64,000 nt of DNA from Ilyonectria destructans (taxonomy: Eukaryota > Ascomycota > Sordariomycetes > Hypocreales > Nectriaceae). The stretch spans positions 3,844,001 through 3,908,000 of the forward strand of contig JAHEWK010000002.1 in assembly GCA_020740775.1 (NCBI GenBank). The letters are read 5' to 3'. Positions 23,283 through 33,150 of the stretch are shown one piece after another; the first letter of the stretch is position 1; each line of letters starts with the position of its first letter. A program made the position numbers and the translations under genes. The notes under the pieces are model-generated. The model was given only the letters and a program-made list of their open reading frames with translations. It was not told the DNA's origin and ran no database searches.

Positions 23283-24424
23283 ATAATATCCCATCCGGTC
23301 TCCAGGAGGCAGGTGGGGAATAGACGAGACAGATCAAGGGTGTTATTAGGCCAGCCGAGAGTCACAAAAGGCCAGAGACCAGGGCTGAACCACGTATCAA
23401 GGACATCCTCATCTCGAACCGAGAGCGTATGTAAGTTTTCGAGCTATTGGCTGAGGCAAATGAGAAGCGAGAGATCAGAACATGCACCAGGAAACACAAT
23501 CCCTGGCAGCTCTAGCCTACGAAAACAAAGAAATACACAACAAGGGCATTGACTGACCAGTTCGAACTTCTTGTCCGGCCATGCCTTGATGGCCTTGGCG
23601 AGGGCTGTATTCCAATCAGCATTAGACGCCCCACAGCAAGTGTTGGGATGATGTGCCAGACCTTCTGCTTCAGTTCGTCCTGCGAACCATCTGTTGCCGG
23701 AAGTACACTCGCCCTCCTCCCCTTCAAAGCGAACATAATACACGGGGCACTGATGTCCCCACCAAAGCTGTCTCGGGATGCACCAGTCATTGATGTTTGA
23801 CATCCAGTTGATGTAGCTCTTCTCGGCCGACTCGGGCCTGATCTTGATGTCACCGTTTTGGGCTGCTTTGAGCTACAAGACGAGCATCAGAAAAATAAGA
23901 CAAGGCATTAACAATCCACAGATATTTGAACGTACCGCATCCCCTGCGAGACCAGACATCCTCACCCACCACTGCGGTTTCATGATGGGCTCGACGACAT
24001 CCTTGGTTCTCTCCGAGAGCGGCACACTCATGGGGTTATCCTTCTTGTCGACGTAAAGACCGAGTTTTTTCAGATCCTCCTGAAGGGAGTACCGGACGTC
24101 GAATCGCTTCTGGCCTTGGTAGGGCCCGCCATTCTCGTTGATGAATCCGTCATCCGCCAAGATGTTGATAAACTCGAGTTTGTGGGCCATACCCAGGTTG
24201 AAATCGTTGGGATCGTGTGCTGGGGTCAACTTGACGGCACCTGTACCGAACTCGCGATCAACATATGTGTCGGCGACGATGGGAAGCCTTCGGCCTTGGA
24301 TGAACGGATGAACAGCAAACTTGCCCACGAGATGGGTGTACCGAGGATCGTCGGGGTGCACAGCGATGCCGCTGTCGCCTAGCATAGTCTCGGGACGGGT
24401 TGTTGCCACTTCAATAGTTTCTAG
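23283..24424 (-). pseudogene. Internal fragment of valyl-tRNA synthetase, introns retained
   Basis: Four in-frame exon-like blocks: about 23936-24424, 23662-23872, 23558-23604, 23283-23443. They encode the middle of a class I ValRS. The editing (CP1) domain starts [15 protein letters not shown], followed by [12 protein letters not shown] and KPQWWVRM. The return to the catalytic core reads INDWCIPRQLWWGHQ, then [16 protein letters not shown], and stops at LLETGWDI. The HIGH signature upstream and the KMSKS signature, tRNA-binding and C-terminal domains downstream are missing. The part above 24424 has no ValRS similarity. The right edge coincides with an acceptor-like site and the left edge with a donor-like site. 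Because introns are kept, it arose by DNA duplication or by truncation of a full gene, not retrotransposition. It cannot aminoacylate. It is still free of stops, so it is either young or expressed as an editing-domain protein. Confidence 0.75.
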
Positions 24425-24896
24425 TACATTGAAAGATTTCCGAATAACCAGGGTTATCCGCTCGGGAAAGTCGCTCATCATCAACTCGGACGATATATTG
24501 GTCGGGGCGACCCAACAGAACATGCTTTTGGGCAGCTGGTGAAGCTTCGTGAAACCACAGCCGGCAGACTTGCTATCGCCCCGCGGGTCGGTTGTCATCT
24601 GGTCCCCCTTTCACATTCTCTCTGTGACTTCTTCTTTAGAACAAGAGTCAAAGGTGACAATCTGTCCAGAGGATCGGTATTCAATATGGCCACAATCTCT
24701 TGTCGACTGCATTGCCTAGCCGCTGATGGCGCTACGTAGCAGTTGGCCCCAAACAGTGTCCTTATAGCGGCTTAATGCATTCTACATCCGTGTTTTCAAG
24801 GCCAGGGACGAAGACATTCTCGAATTGTCGCGAGCAAGAAAGCTTATAGAGGTGTGAAGCAATCAATTCCTAAAAAGTTTTGCCATTCGAAAGCAA
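24425..24896. other. Gap between ValRS fragment and exonuclease gene
   Basis: No gene supported. The ValRS reading frame stays open to about 24598, but the sequence there is unlike any synthetase. The upstream breakpoint of the fragment lies here. Confidence 0.4.
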
Positions 24897-27222
24897 CTAA
24901 ATACAACATTCGCATTCCCAAACCGCGGTAGCAGGCCCCCGACTCAAGAACCCTTCCAGATACGACTCCAACATGGCCTGGCGAAGGCCCGCTCGGTGTG
25001 AGGAAGGGTCCTGACGGAACTGCTCCAACCAACCATCCGGACGATTCTGAGGAGACAGACATAGCACCCGAAAGATGGCCGTCATACACTGCAGCTGCTG
25101 CGCATCCACGAGGGCGTGGTGAATCTTCCCGGCCAGTACGTGATCCGTGCCCATCATGATGGGAAAGATGATCGACAAGGTCAACGGGAACCGCTTGTCG
25201 TCCGGTAGTTTGGCTCCTCGAAGGTTTCTCTGAAAGTAAGGGATCAATGGGATGCACTGGGAGTCAGGGGGGAGTACTCCATACTCCCCCTCTGACTCTA
25301 ACCACTCGCGCAATCGTGACAGGTCATCTGTGTGGAAGTGCCAGGCCACGAAATAAGTCTCTTGCGAGATGCCCTGCCGCCTTAGCTCGTCTGCAATCTG
25401 CTTTGCAGTCCTTGAGCCTTGAGTACAGTAATGTGCTAGGGTCGACTTTATCATCATGCGATCCATGTTGCAATCAGCAGTGGAGCTTTTTTGACCGATT
25501 GCTCGGAGGGCTTCGGATCCATACAAGGTCCGGCAGTCCATTGTCTTAATTCCATAAGCATCGCACATGCCAATTTCGAATACTCTCCCCGTGAAAATGT
25601 TATACTCAAGATCGACGAATCTGAGCGCCGAGGCAGGCGACTTCCCAGCCCCAATGGAGTCCATAAGCGCAAGGACTTTCCCCATGGCAGGTTCGTCGGA
25701 CCACTTGACTTGCAAAAACGGAGAGACATGCTCTCGTAGTTTTTGAAGTTGCGGGAGGTCTGTTTCAAGAGGGTTTGGGTCGCGCCATGCAGAGAGGTGA
25801 TGTTTGCAAAATCTTGAGCCGCCGAAGCCAGGTTTGGTGCAACGTTTGTTCTCGCATATCTGATCATGGCTACTTGCTTTGAGGTCGTACTTCTCAAGGG
25901 TGTTACTCAGGTCAAACTTAGTTTGACACGAGATGCATCTGGTCCGCACGTACGGTCCGCCTTTACTGCGGCGAAGAGCAGTGGTCTCAAAGCTTAAGGT
26001 CGCGGACGATGGGCAAAGTCTGCTGATCATGTTGTCGACAACTCGGCAAGGCCCAATGCAGTTGAGGCCCAGATGAGCAAGGGAACGAGTCGAGAAATCT
26101 GGACATTCTGGTTGCAAGTCAGTCATCGATAGTCGTCATGGACTGTACATGGCTGGACTCACCACCCAGTAGCTTCTCATTTCTTTCCGACAAGGAGCGC
26201 TTCCGTTCCTCGATCGTGTCAATGGCGAAAACGGCACGTGACAGAGGGAAGGGGGCCAAAATTCCCGACACCTAGTGGAAATCTCCTTTCCCTGGACTGT
26301 CATCAGCTTCAAAATCACTGATGATGTCATCTTCATTAAGAGATTCGTCGCCCTCGGCCGCAGTCGCAGTTGCATCCGCATCCGCATCCGCAAAGTCTGT
26401 GCGTATGATGAACTCCTTAGGTTTCGGAACGTCCGTCAGAGTGGTGAAATGACCTAATTCTCTATGCTTCTTTTCATGCTCGAGATATACATCTCGATAT
26501 TTTCCTCGGCCCATGACATTATCCACACATTGCGGAATGGAGTAAACCCACCGACGGTGTCTGTATGCATGAAGGGTTGCCGTCGCTTTGTCTGCAAACA
26601 ATTCTATACAGCCGCTCTCTTCATGCAAAACACAAGGAAATTTTCCATGGTGCGCCACGTTGACATGCATGGCTGCCCCTTTCGGGTCTAAGAATCGTTC
26701 CCAGCATCCTTCTCGATCTGCCAAGGGGCACAGGTGGATCAGTGGTGGCGTGTGATCATGTACCTTCTTCATGTGGCTTTTCAAGCTTCCCTCAGAACGG
26801 AAGACCGATTCGCAGCCCGGATGAAGGCACAGGATTATGACGGGACCGTGTCTGTTGTTGATATGCCTTGCCAAGCTTGACGAGGAACTGAAACTCTTTG
26901 CGCAACCCTCCTCGTGGCAGGGGAAACATGTGCCTTCATGTACAACCTCGACATGTTTCTTGATGCCGAGTTTCGACGTTAACGTTTTTGAGCAGCCTTC
27001 CACTGGGCACGAAAACTTCAACTTGAGATGTTCAGATCTCTGATGCAGGTGGAGAGCATGCTGGGATCTGCACACGACCTCACAATCCTCGTATAGGCAT
27101 GGAAAAGTCCGCATGTGAGGATGCTTCTGTTCGAGATGAGATTGAATGTCCTGATTGTTGAGGAACATCTCATCGCATCTCCTTGCTGGACATTTGTTAT
27201 ATTCGATATCTGGGTGACTGGA
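24897..27222 (-). pseudogene. C2H2 zinc-finger / DEDDh exonuclease gene with in-frame TAG
   Basis: Two blocks: 26163-27222 and 24897-26107, joined in phase by a 55-nt intron with a GTGAGT donor and a GACTGAC branch-like site. The N-terminal part has about seven C2H2-type fingers (first finger CPARRCDEMF...HLEQKH, 27140-27195). The C-terminal part has extra Cys/His clusters, then an exonuclease fold: FVDLEYN (Asp-x-Glu, 25605-25613) and HHALVDA (His-x4-Asp, about 25105). Together these are the DEDDh signature of 3'-5' exonucleases. A TAG at 26272-26274 interrupts the frame after Gly-Asp-Phe-His, but the frame continues sensibly to the intron. The stop derives from TGG or CAG by one CpA-context transition. 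Alternatives are a separate finger protein ending at the TAG plus an exonuclease gene starting near 26126, or a missed intron (I found no in-frame one). The 5' end is unresolved because another TAG at 27223 could be an acceptor. Confidence 0.55.
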
Positions 27223-27886
27223 CTAATATCGGATGTAGTGTGAAGTGGTGAGGAGTGTTGCATCGACAAACTGAGACCGAGGTCACATCTATGAACAAGT
27301 GTATCTCCGTATCCGTATCCAACAGGCCGATCGAGGAACTTTACGGCCCTGTGTATATATGAGATCATATGCATCCATATTACCTTCATGTGCTCCTGCT
27401 CTGTACATCGCCTTCGTTCCTTCCCTAGATTAAAGCGGGTCAAAGCGAGCTAAAGCGTCCTCCCTCTCCGATCTCGGCAGGTGCGGGGGGGGGGGTTTCT
27501 CCTCCAACTTGGCAGGGGCTGGGGGCGAGTTGCGCTGCCAGCGAAAGCATGCCGTTTCGGAGGAACAAGCCGTTCCCGACTTCGCTCTCATCGTCGAAAA
27601 TATTCTTCAATTCCCTCATCACTTCCATTTCCAATCTCCCTTCCTACTCTATCCCTCATTGCTCATTTTTTGAACATCTTTGCTTATTAGTTAGGTTGAT
27701 ACGAACACGTCCGTCTTTGAAGAAACGCAAGCCTCCTTCGTTATAACTCTAAACTTCCGAACTTTCTCCGTCGGACCTCCCACCTCCCACCTCCCACCTC
27801 CCACCTCGTCTTCGACTCATTCTCGTGCTTCGTCACACAAGACCGACCCTTCTTTGGACGAACTCCGTCGGACAAGTATTACAATC
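27223..27886. promoter_or_regulatory. Divergent intergenic region, exonuclease gene / LEU2-like gene
   Basis: No gene supported. It contains a run of 11 or more G (about 27485-27496), a pyrimidine-rich LEU2-side leader and a 7-nt tandem repeat. Missing 5' exons of the finger gene may lie in 27223-27440. Confidence 0.4.
27775..27807. repeat. 7-nt tandem repeat (ACCTCCC)
   Basis: Nearly five perfect copies of ACCTCCC in the pyrimidine-rich leader of the LEU2-like gene. Confidence 0.85.
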
Positions 27887-29376
27887 ATGACAGAACACAA
27901 CATTGTTGTTTTTGCGGGCGACCACTGCGGCCCAGAGGTAACTAACTACCCCCCGAGCTTTCCCACCCTTGACTCTGGACGGAGAGAGGCTGACTTTGGT
28001 TATTTGACAGGTTATTGCTGAGGCAATCAAGGTGCGAGTCTGGCATTTGCGACCTGCAATTGAGCACGTCTGACGCAGGATTCAGGTTATCAAGACGGTC
28101 GAAGAGCTGAGCTCGACTGCTGGCAAATTCAATCTGCAGGACCACCTGCTCGGAGGGGTAAGTCGTCCCCCGACAACGGATTACACGGGCCCAAAGACAT
28201 CCACGAGAGAAAACCCTTGCTAACCTCGGCGTTTCTCCCCAGTGCTCCATCGACCAGACCGGCACCCCCCTCACAGACGAGGCCCTCGCCGCCGCCAAAG
28301 CCGCCGACGCCGTGCTCCTCGGCGCCATTGGCGGCCCTGAATGGGGCACCGGCGCCGTCCGCCCGGAGCAGGGCCTCCTGAAGCTACGCAGTGAGATGTG
28401 CGCCTATGGAAACCTCCGTCCCTGCTTCTTCGCCTCCGACGCCCTCGTCGAGTCTTCCCCCCTGAAGGCGTCCGTCTGCTCCGGCATCGACATGATGTTA
28501 GTCCGGGAGTTAACCTCAGGCCTGTATTTCGGAGAACGAAAAGAGTACGATGGGGTTAATGCGTTCGATACTACTGTTTACACGAAACCAGAAATCGAGC
28601 GTATCGCGCGGCTGGGCGGCTACCTGGCCAGGACTAGGGGAGACTCGCGGGTCATCTCGCTGGATAAGGCGAACGTGCTGGCGACAAGCAGACTCTGGCG
28701 TCGTGTGGTTGAGGAGGTCTACAAAAACGAGTTCCCCGATCTGAAGGTCGAGCATCAGCTTATTGACAGCGCGGCTATGATCATGGTTAAGAACCCGACG
28801 CAGCTGAATGGCGTTATAATAGCGCCCAACTTGGCAGGTGAGCGAGGCCCCTTCGTCCACCTCGAAGGCGGTTTAGCTAACGAGTCTTCAGGGGATATTC
28901 TAAGCGACGAGGCGAGCGCCATAACTGGAAGCATAGGGCTCCTCCCGAGCGCGAGTCTCTGCGGGATTCCGGGCTCTGCAGTGCCTTCCATCTGTGAACC
29001 GATTCATGGTGAGACTCCTATCCTCCACTCGAGCCCTTATGTAGACATCAGTCACTAACGTAGATGACAGGTAGCGCGCCGGACATATCAGGGAAAGGGA
29101 TTGTCGTGCGTTAAGACCCCGTTTCGGGCGATTCCTATCTATTCGCTGTAAGTACAGAGCTGACATCATTTCTAGAATCCCATTGGCACCATCCTTTCCG
29201 TAGCCATGATGTTCCGGTACTCTCTGAACCTCGCCCACGAGGCTAAAATCGTCGAGGACGCGGTCCGCGCCGCCATTGACGCGGGGCTAAGAACCAAGGA
29301 CATGGGCGGCAGCACAGGCACCGCAGAAGCAGGAGATGCCATCGTTGCTGAGCTGGTCAAAATTTTCAAGGCGTGA
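27887..29376 (+). CDS. LEU2: 3-isopropylmalate dehydrogenase (leucine biosynthesis)
   Basis: Seven exons: 27887-27937, 28011-28031, 28086-28157, 28243-28837, 28892-29008, 29071-29105, 29176-29376; predicted 363 aa, the usual family length. It oxidises and decarboxylates 3-isopropylmalate to 2-oxoisocaproate with NAD+. Active-site features are kept: GDHCGPEV near the N-terminus, the Arg-rich [15 protein letters not shown] and NLRP, the Tyr of [12 protein letters not shown], Lys of [14 protein letters not shown], the Asp of [22 protein letters not shown], and the NAD-binding [14 protein letters not shown]. Two loops are shorter than in typical fungal enzymes, and a usual Asn-Leu-Phe-Gly is Asn-Leu-Ala-Gly. 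Exons 2 and 6 are tiny (21 and 35 nt). It sits beside broken genes, so it may be the second copy many fungi carry rather than the main LEU2. The rest of the genome would tell. Confidence 0.9.
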
Positions 29377-29438
29377 GATGTCACTTCGGACACCCACGAG
29401 TCCTCATCAGAAGGACGGCCTAGCCAATGTAGCAGATA

Positions 29439-29945
29439 TTAATGAGTCCCAGACTCAGTTCGAGTATCGAGAATATCAACTCCATCATCATAGCCATGAT
29501 AACTATCCTCAAACTCCTTAAGTAACTTCTGATTCTGGAAATGACTCCTTGGCTCCCATGTGGTAGTCCCTTCGGACCACAGGACAACAAAATCGCCATT
29601 CTCTGCCCGGGCAAGTAGACGTTCTACTAGGAAGTAGATTTCGTCTTCTGTGCTATCATCAGACTCGTCCAGATCATCTGAGTCACCTTCATATGGATAG
29701 TAGATATTCCTTAATGATCGCCGAAGTTTTCCAGCTAGTTGGTCTTCGTATGGGAGCACCACAGACGGCTCAGTCTCCCTGCGACCCTTAAGCTTACAAT
29801 AGTGAACCTGCAAGCTACCTTGAGATCGCCAACCGGGAAAGGTATCGCTGAATTGCCTGTATATCTATGACTAAGTAAGTCCGTCCTGCCTTTCCTTTAG
29901 GTCGATAAGGAGATTATCTTCCTCGGGTGTAAACGCAACACCCAT
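29439..29945 (-). pseudogene. Myb/SANT plus chromodomain protein, two in-frame TAG codons
   Basis: Continuous 169-codon frame. The start at 29945 opens a Myb-like repeat (FTPEEDNLLIDLKERQ), continued as YRQFSDTFPGWRSQGSLQVHYCKLKGR. Between these halves, the codons at 29871-29873 and 29865-29867 are TAG, Ser, TAG where a Myb repeat has its second conserved Trp. Both are explained by TGG to TAG. The C-terminal half is a chromodomain: YFLVERLLARAENGDFVVLW, then TTTWEPRSHF, then LLKEFEDSYHG. Chromodomains bind methylated histone tails or target integrases. A Myb/chromo pairing suggests a DNA-binding chromatin protein. It is not attached to any retrotransposon sequence here. No donor site allows splicing around the stops. 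It lies tail-to-tail with the LEU2-like gene, 62 bp apart. Confidence 0.7.
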
Positions 29946-30196
29946 CGCGCTACACGGGGCTCGACGAGGTGTCAATATCTGTTTGAACAAGAAATAGGCC
30001 GGGCAAATAAATTACGATCAAGATCTTAAATCTCACGCCCTTCCAAGATTCATTCATGCCCAACACTACTTGAAACATATACCAAGTGACAACCAGAACA
30101 CGCCATCACAGCTCGGCTGGGACAATACATTTAGGAGGTAGGTATCAACTAATATACACGACATCATATCATAGGTTTCTTCTGCCCGCTTGTTAA

Positions 30197-31105
30197 TCAC
30201 TGGCCTTGTGGCCCCCGCCTAGAGTTGGACCTGGTCCCCTCTCTGGTTCCTTCTGCTCCACCGCCTCGACGATCGCCATCGACGCTCCTCCTATACTGCC
30301 TCACCACTGCGTCGGCAAGCGCCTTTCCAAACTGCACCGCAGGAGACGACGCCGCCTTTTTCCCGTCATACGTGGTCACCAAAATAGTGCCTGTAACTTT
30401 CATATTGGGGTCCTGTAACTCTTCCAGCGCAGTCCAGAACTCCCTCGCCAGCCGCCGGTGCCCCAGGGAACGCACCAGGCCCGTGTCCTTGTTGCGGGGG
30501 ATAAAGTATAGCCATAGTGGCTGCTTTTCCTTCTTTTCCCGGTACTTTGATTTGATGCCCTCGATAAACGGGTGCCCCCGCGGTTGTAGATAGATGAGGT
30601 GGTGAGGATGGATGATGTGATACTTGCTAAACATGAGCTTGCAAGAGAAGGTATCCGTGATGTGCCGGTTTTCGGGCGCCAGGGATAAAAAGTTGGCTTT
30701 GGAGTTGTCGATCTCGATGCCGGTGCTTTGGAGGAACTCCCACACGTCGGGTGTCGTCTGCAGCCTGCCGTTCCGTATAAACCTCTTAGCCCCCGACGGC
30801 ACCCACATTTTGCTAGCCAGGCTCTGCCCCTTGTTCATGTTGTCGGGCTTTCGGTTCTTCTCGAGTGGTTTCCTTGCCATCGGGGGGGTCGCAGAGGGGT
30901 CCCGTGGCTTTTTGTTGTTCGGTGGCCTGTCCCGCGCCTGGTTTTGTGAAGGCCTGGGACCATTCTGGCCCTTGGAGTCGCGCCGAGGGTTGTTCGTATT
31001 CTGATTTGTCGCATTCGCTGGAGGTGTCGTCGAGTAGGCGCGGCGAAGGGAGGCCAAGGACCACGACAGGAGCCGAGGGCACAGGGGAGCTGGAGCTATC
31101 GCCAT
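30197..31105 (-). CDS. Probable mitochondrial protein, unknown function
   Basis: Single exon, 302 aa from the ATG at 31105. The frame is open further upstream, but this Met begins a typical presequence: hydrophobic/basic, no acids, with SLRRAYSTT at residues 16-25, where Arg-Arg-Ala-Tyr-Ser fits mitochondrial cleavage. Residues 30-90 are basic and disordered. The rest is a compact domain with KMWVPSGAKRFIRNGRLQTT, a His/Pro-rich KYHIIHPHHLIYLQPRGHP, YREKKEKQPLWLYFIPRNK and an alanine-rich C-terminal helix. I do not recognise the family. The high basic content and presequence would suit a mitoribosome or mitochondrial RNA-associated protein, which is inference only. Confidence 0.75.
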   Translation of the reverse strand: MAIAPAPLCPRLLSWSLASLRRAYSTTPPANATNQNTNNPRRDSKGQNGPRPSQNQARDRPPNNKKPRDPSATPPMARKPLEKNRKPDNMNKGQSLASKMWVPSGAKRFIRNGRLQTTPDVWEFLQSTGIEIDNSKANFLSLAPENRHITDTFSCKLMFSKYHIIHPHHLIYLQPRGHPFIEGIKSKYREKKEKQPLWLYFIPRNKDTGLVRSLGHRRLAREFWTALEELQDPNMKVTGTILVTTYDGKKAASSPAVQFGKALADAVVRQYRRSVDGDRRGGGAEGTREGTRSNSRRGPQGQ

Positions 31106-31697
31106 GTTGGTTGGAGGGCGGATTGGCTCTGGCTCATCTTGAGCTGGGGGGCGCCGGGGAAGGCAGTCGCTGCGCCGTGATTGCGTGCGCTGGGGCAATC
31201 CGTGATTGGTGGGTGCGATCTCGTGTCTAGTCGGGACGCGGTTGATATTCAAAGTCGACTCGTTTTCGTTGGATTATCGGATTGGATGGATCTCGAAGAC
31301 TACCTATCCACTGCAGTGAGGTCAGTCGCAAGAAAACTAACAGCTTAATTGGGGCTGGTGCAGGACGCCACTTGTGGCAGTGCATCATGGCAAGCGGAAG
31401 CATGTGCGAGAATTCAGTTAGCAGAGTACCGCGTGTCCCGCCAAAGTGCCCTGTCTACTCAGGTCCCGCAGTAACTGCAGAATCAGGCCTCCTGTCTGTG
31501 CCGCCAGTTTTGACTCATCCCGCTCAATGCAACCCACCCGAGCGTGCAACAGCCCAACCGTGCGGCCGAAATAAAATGGTCCCGGGCCCCTCCATCCACC
31601 AAGACCCAGTCGCCGCGAGGGAAAAATCCACAATCTCACCAACCACAACAACACATCATCACCTCCACCAAACCCGACCCCGAATACACTCGCAAAT
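31106..31697. promoter_or_regulatory. Divergent promoter, mitochondrial protein / eIF1A
   Basis: 592 bp between divergent starts. The last 100 bases before the eIF1A ATG are rich in CAA/ACC, a common unstructured leader composition. No other gene seen. Confidence 0.4.
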
Positions 31698-32450
31698 ATG
31701 CCTAAGAACAAGGGAAAGGTACGATGCACTCCCAGTCCCCTTCACGCCCTCCCCTTTCGCTCTGTCTCACTCTCGTCCGCGCACAAACTCCTCTGTCGCG
31801 CGCGTCTCCAACCGAAACTGCCCCGCCCCCACCATCATCACAGCGCCTTTGCGTCGCAGCCCAACCCACCGCGATACTCGCTTTACTAACACCTCATCTC
31901 TCACAGGGTGGCAAGAACCGCAGACGTGGTACCAAGGAGAACGATGATCAGCGTCGTGAGTTGACCTTCAAGGAGGACGGCCAGGAGTACGCCCAGGTCA
32001 TCAAGATGCTGGGCAACGGTCGTCTCGAGGCTCTGTGCTTTGACGGCAGCAAGCGTCTCGCCAACGTACGTGAAACAAAGAAAAGTCCCTCACGTTGAGG
32101 CCTTCTCCCCCTAGCCCAACCGACCCAAGGTCCTATTCAGCCAGCTAACGCTCCCCCAGATCCGTGGCAAGATGCGCAAGAAGGTCTGGATCAACCAGGG
32201 CGACATCATCCTCCTGTCCCTCCGAGACTTCCAGGACAACAAGGGCGACGTCATCCTCAAGTACACTGCCGACGAGGCCCGAACCCTCAAGTCCTACGGC
32301 GAGCTCCCCGAGCACGCCAAGATCAACGAGACCGACTCTTTCGGCCAGGGCGAGGACGGCGAGGCCTACTTCGAGTTCGGCGACGCCGACTCCGATGAAG
32401 ACTCCGATGAGGAGGGTGGCAAGAAGGACGTCGTTATTGACGACATTTAA
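31698..32450 (+). CDS. TIF11: Translation initiation factor eIF1A
   Basis: Three exons: 31698-31718 (MPKNKGK), 31907-32065, 32160-32450; predicted 156 aa. It has the basic N-terminal tail ([13 protein letters not shown]), the OB-fold ([36 protein letters not shown]) and the acidic C-terminal tail ending DDI, as in eukaryotic eIF1A. It binds the 40S A site, promotes scanning and start-codon selection and ends by contacting eIF5B. Intron 1 (188 nt) is long for this window and follows only seven codons. The junctions join in phase 0. Confidence 0.97.
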
Positions 32451-33150
32451 GCCGCCCCCGACCTTCCAACCTTTTTCGCCCTCCACTGAGCCCCCGACGT
32501 CCCGGTCAGGACTTGTTCGTCCCCCGACCGGCGTTGTTGATACTGTCTTCTCTCTCAAACCCGTGGTTCGGTCGCACTCGTCGCCGTGCCGTGGGTCCCA
32601 CGACAGTAGTTGCTGTGGAGTTGGACGGCCGTGGTGGGAGGGACGTCACGGCCTGTCACCTAGTTTACTTTTCACGTCTTCTTTGTCTACTTTGCGTTGC
32701 TCGTACTCAACGAATATCATGAAGATCCTCTCGCCCAAAAAGCACTGGTTAGACAGAGACTCAAAAAATTCAAACTCATTTTTTCATATTTCTACCACAA
32801 AAAACCTTGACATGGAGACAACAAAAAAAGCTTGTTTTCCCCATCTACTCAACCCATCTCGACTTGCACACATAACACAGCAGCTCCCAACGCCATGCGG
32901 GCTTGTCTCCCAGAGTTTGAGCTCCTTTCCGTGCCAGACCCATGTCGGATGCCCACGTAGAAAACACCAACTGCAAACCATTCCCCCTAATGATAATGTC
33001 ACTGTTTCGTCTCAGTGGCGTAGAATTGGAAATCGATGGCGCCAAGCGTGCGCTCTCCATCCACACGCTATAGGCCTCCTGACAGACGAGTGAAAAACTT
33101 TTGTAGCTGTGTTCTCCATGTCCTTCTCTTTGGGTGCTGTGGAAACCCGT
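32451..33150. other. Convergent 3' flanks of eIF1A and LAS17
   Basis: 700 bp between convergent stops. It contains A/T-rich runs near 32760-32840 typical of 3' untranslated regions. Open frames here are extensions into untranslated sequence. Confidence 0.4.

Noticed and set aside
26272..26318. 47-nt intron (donor GTGATT, acceptor CACTAG) hiding the exonuclease-gene stop
   Set aside because: Its length is not a multiple of three, and the resulting frame meets a stop shortly after.
29439..29945. Retrotransposon integrase remnant explaining the chromodomain
   Set aside because: No integrase, reverse transcriptase or LTR sequence is present on either side, and the upstream half is a Myb repeat.
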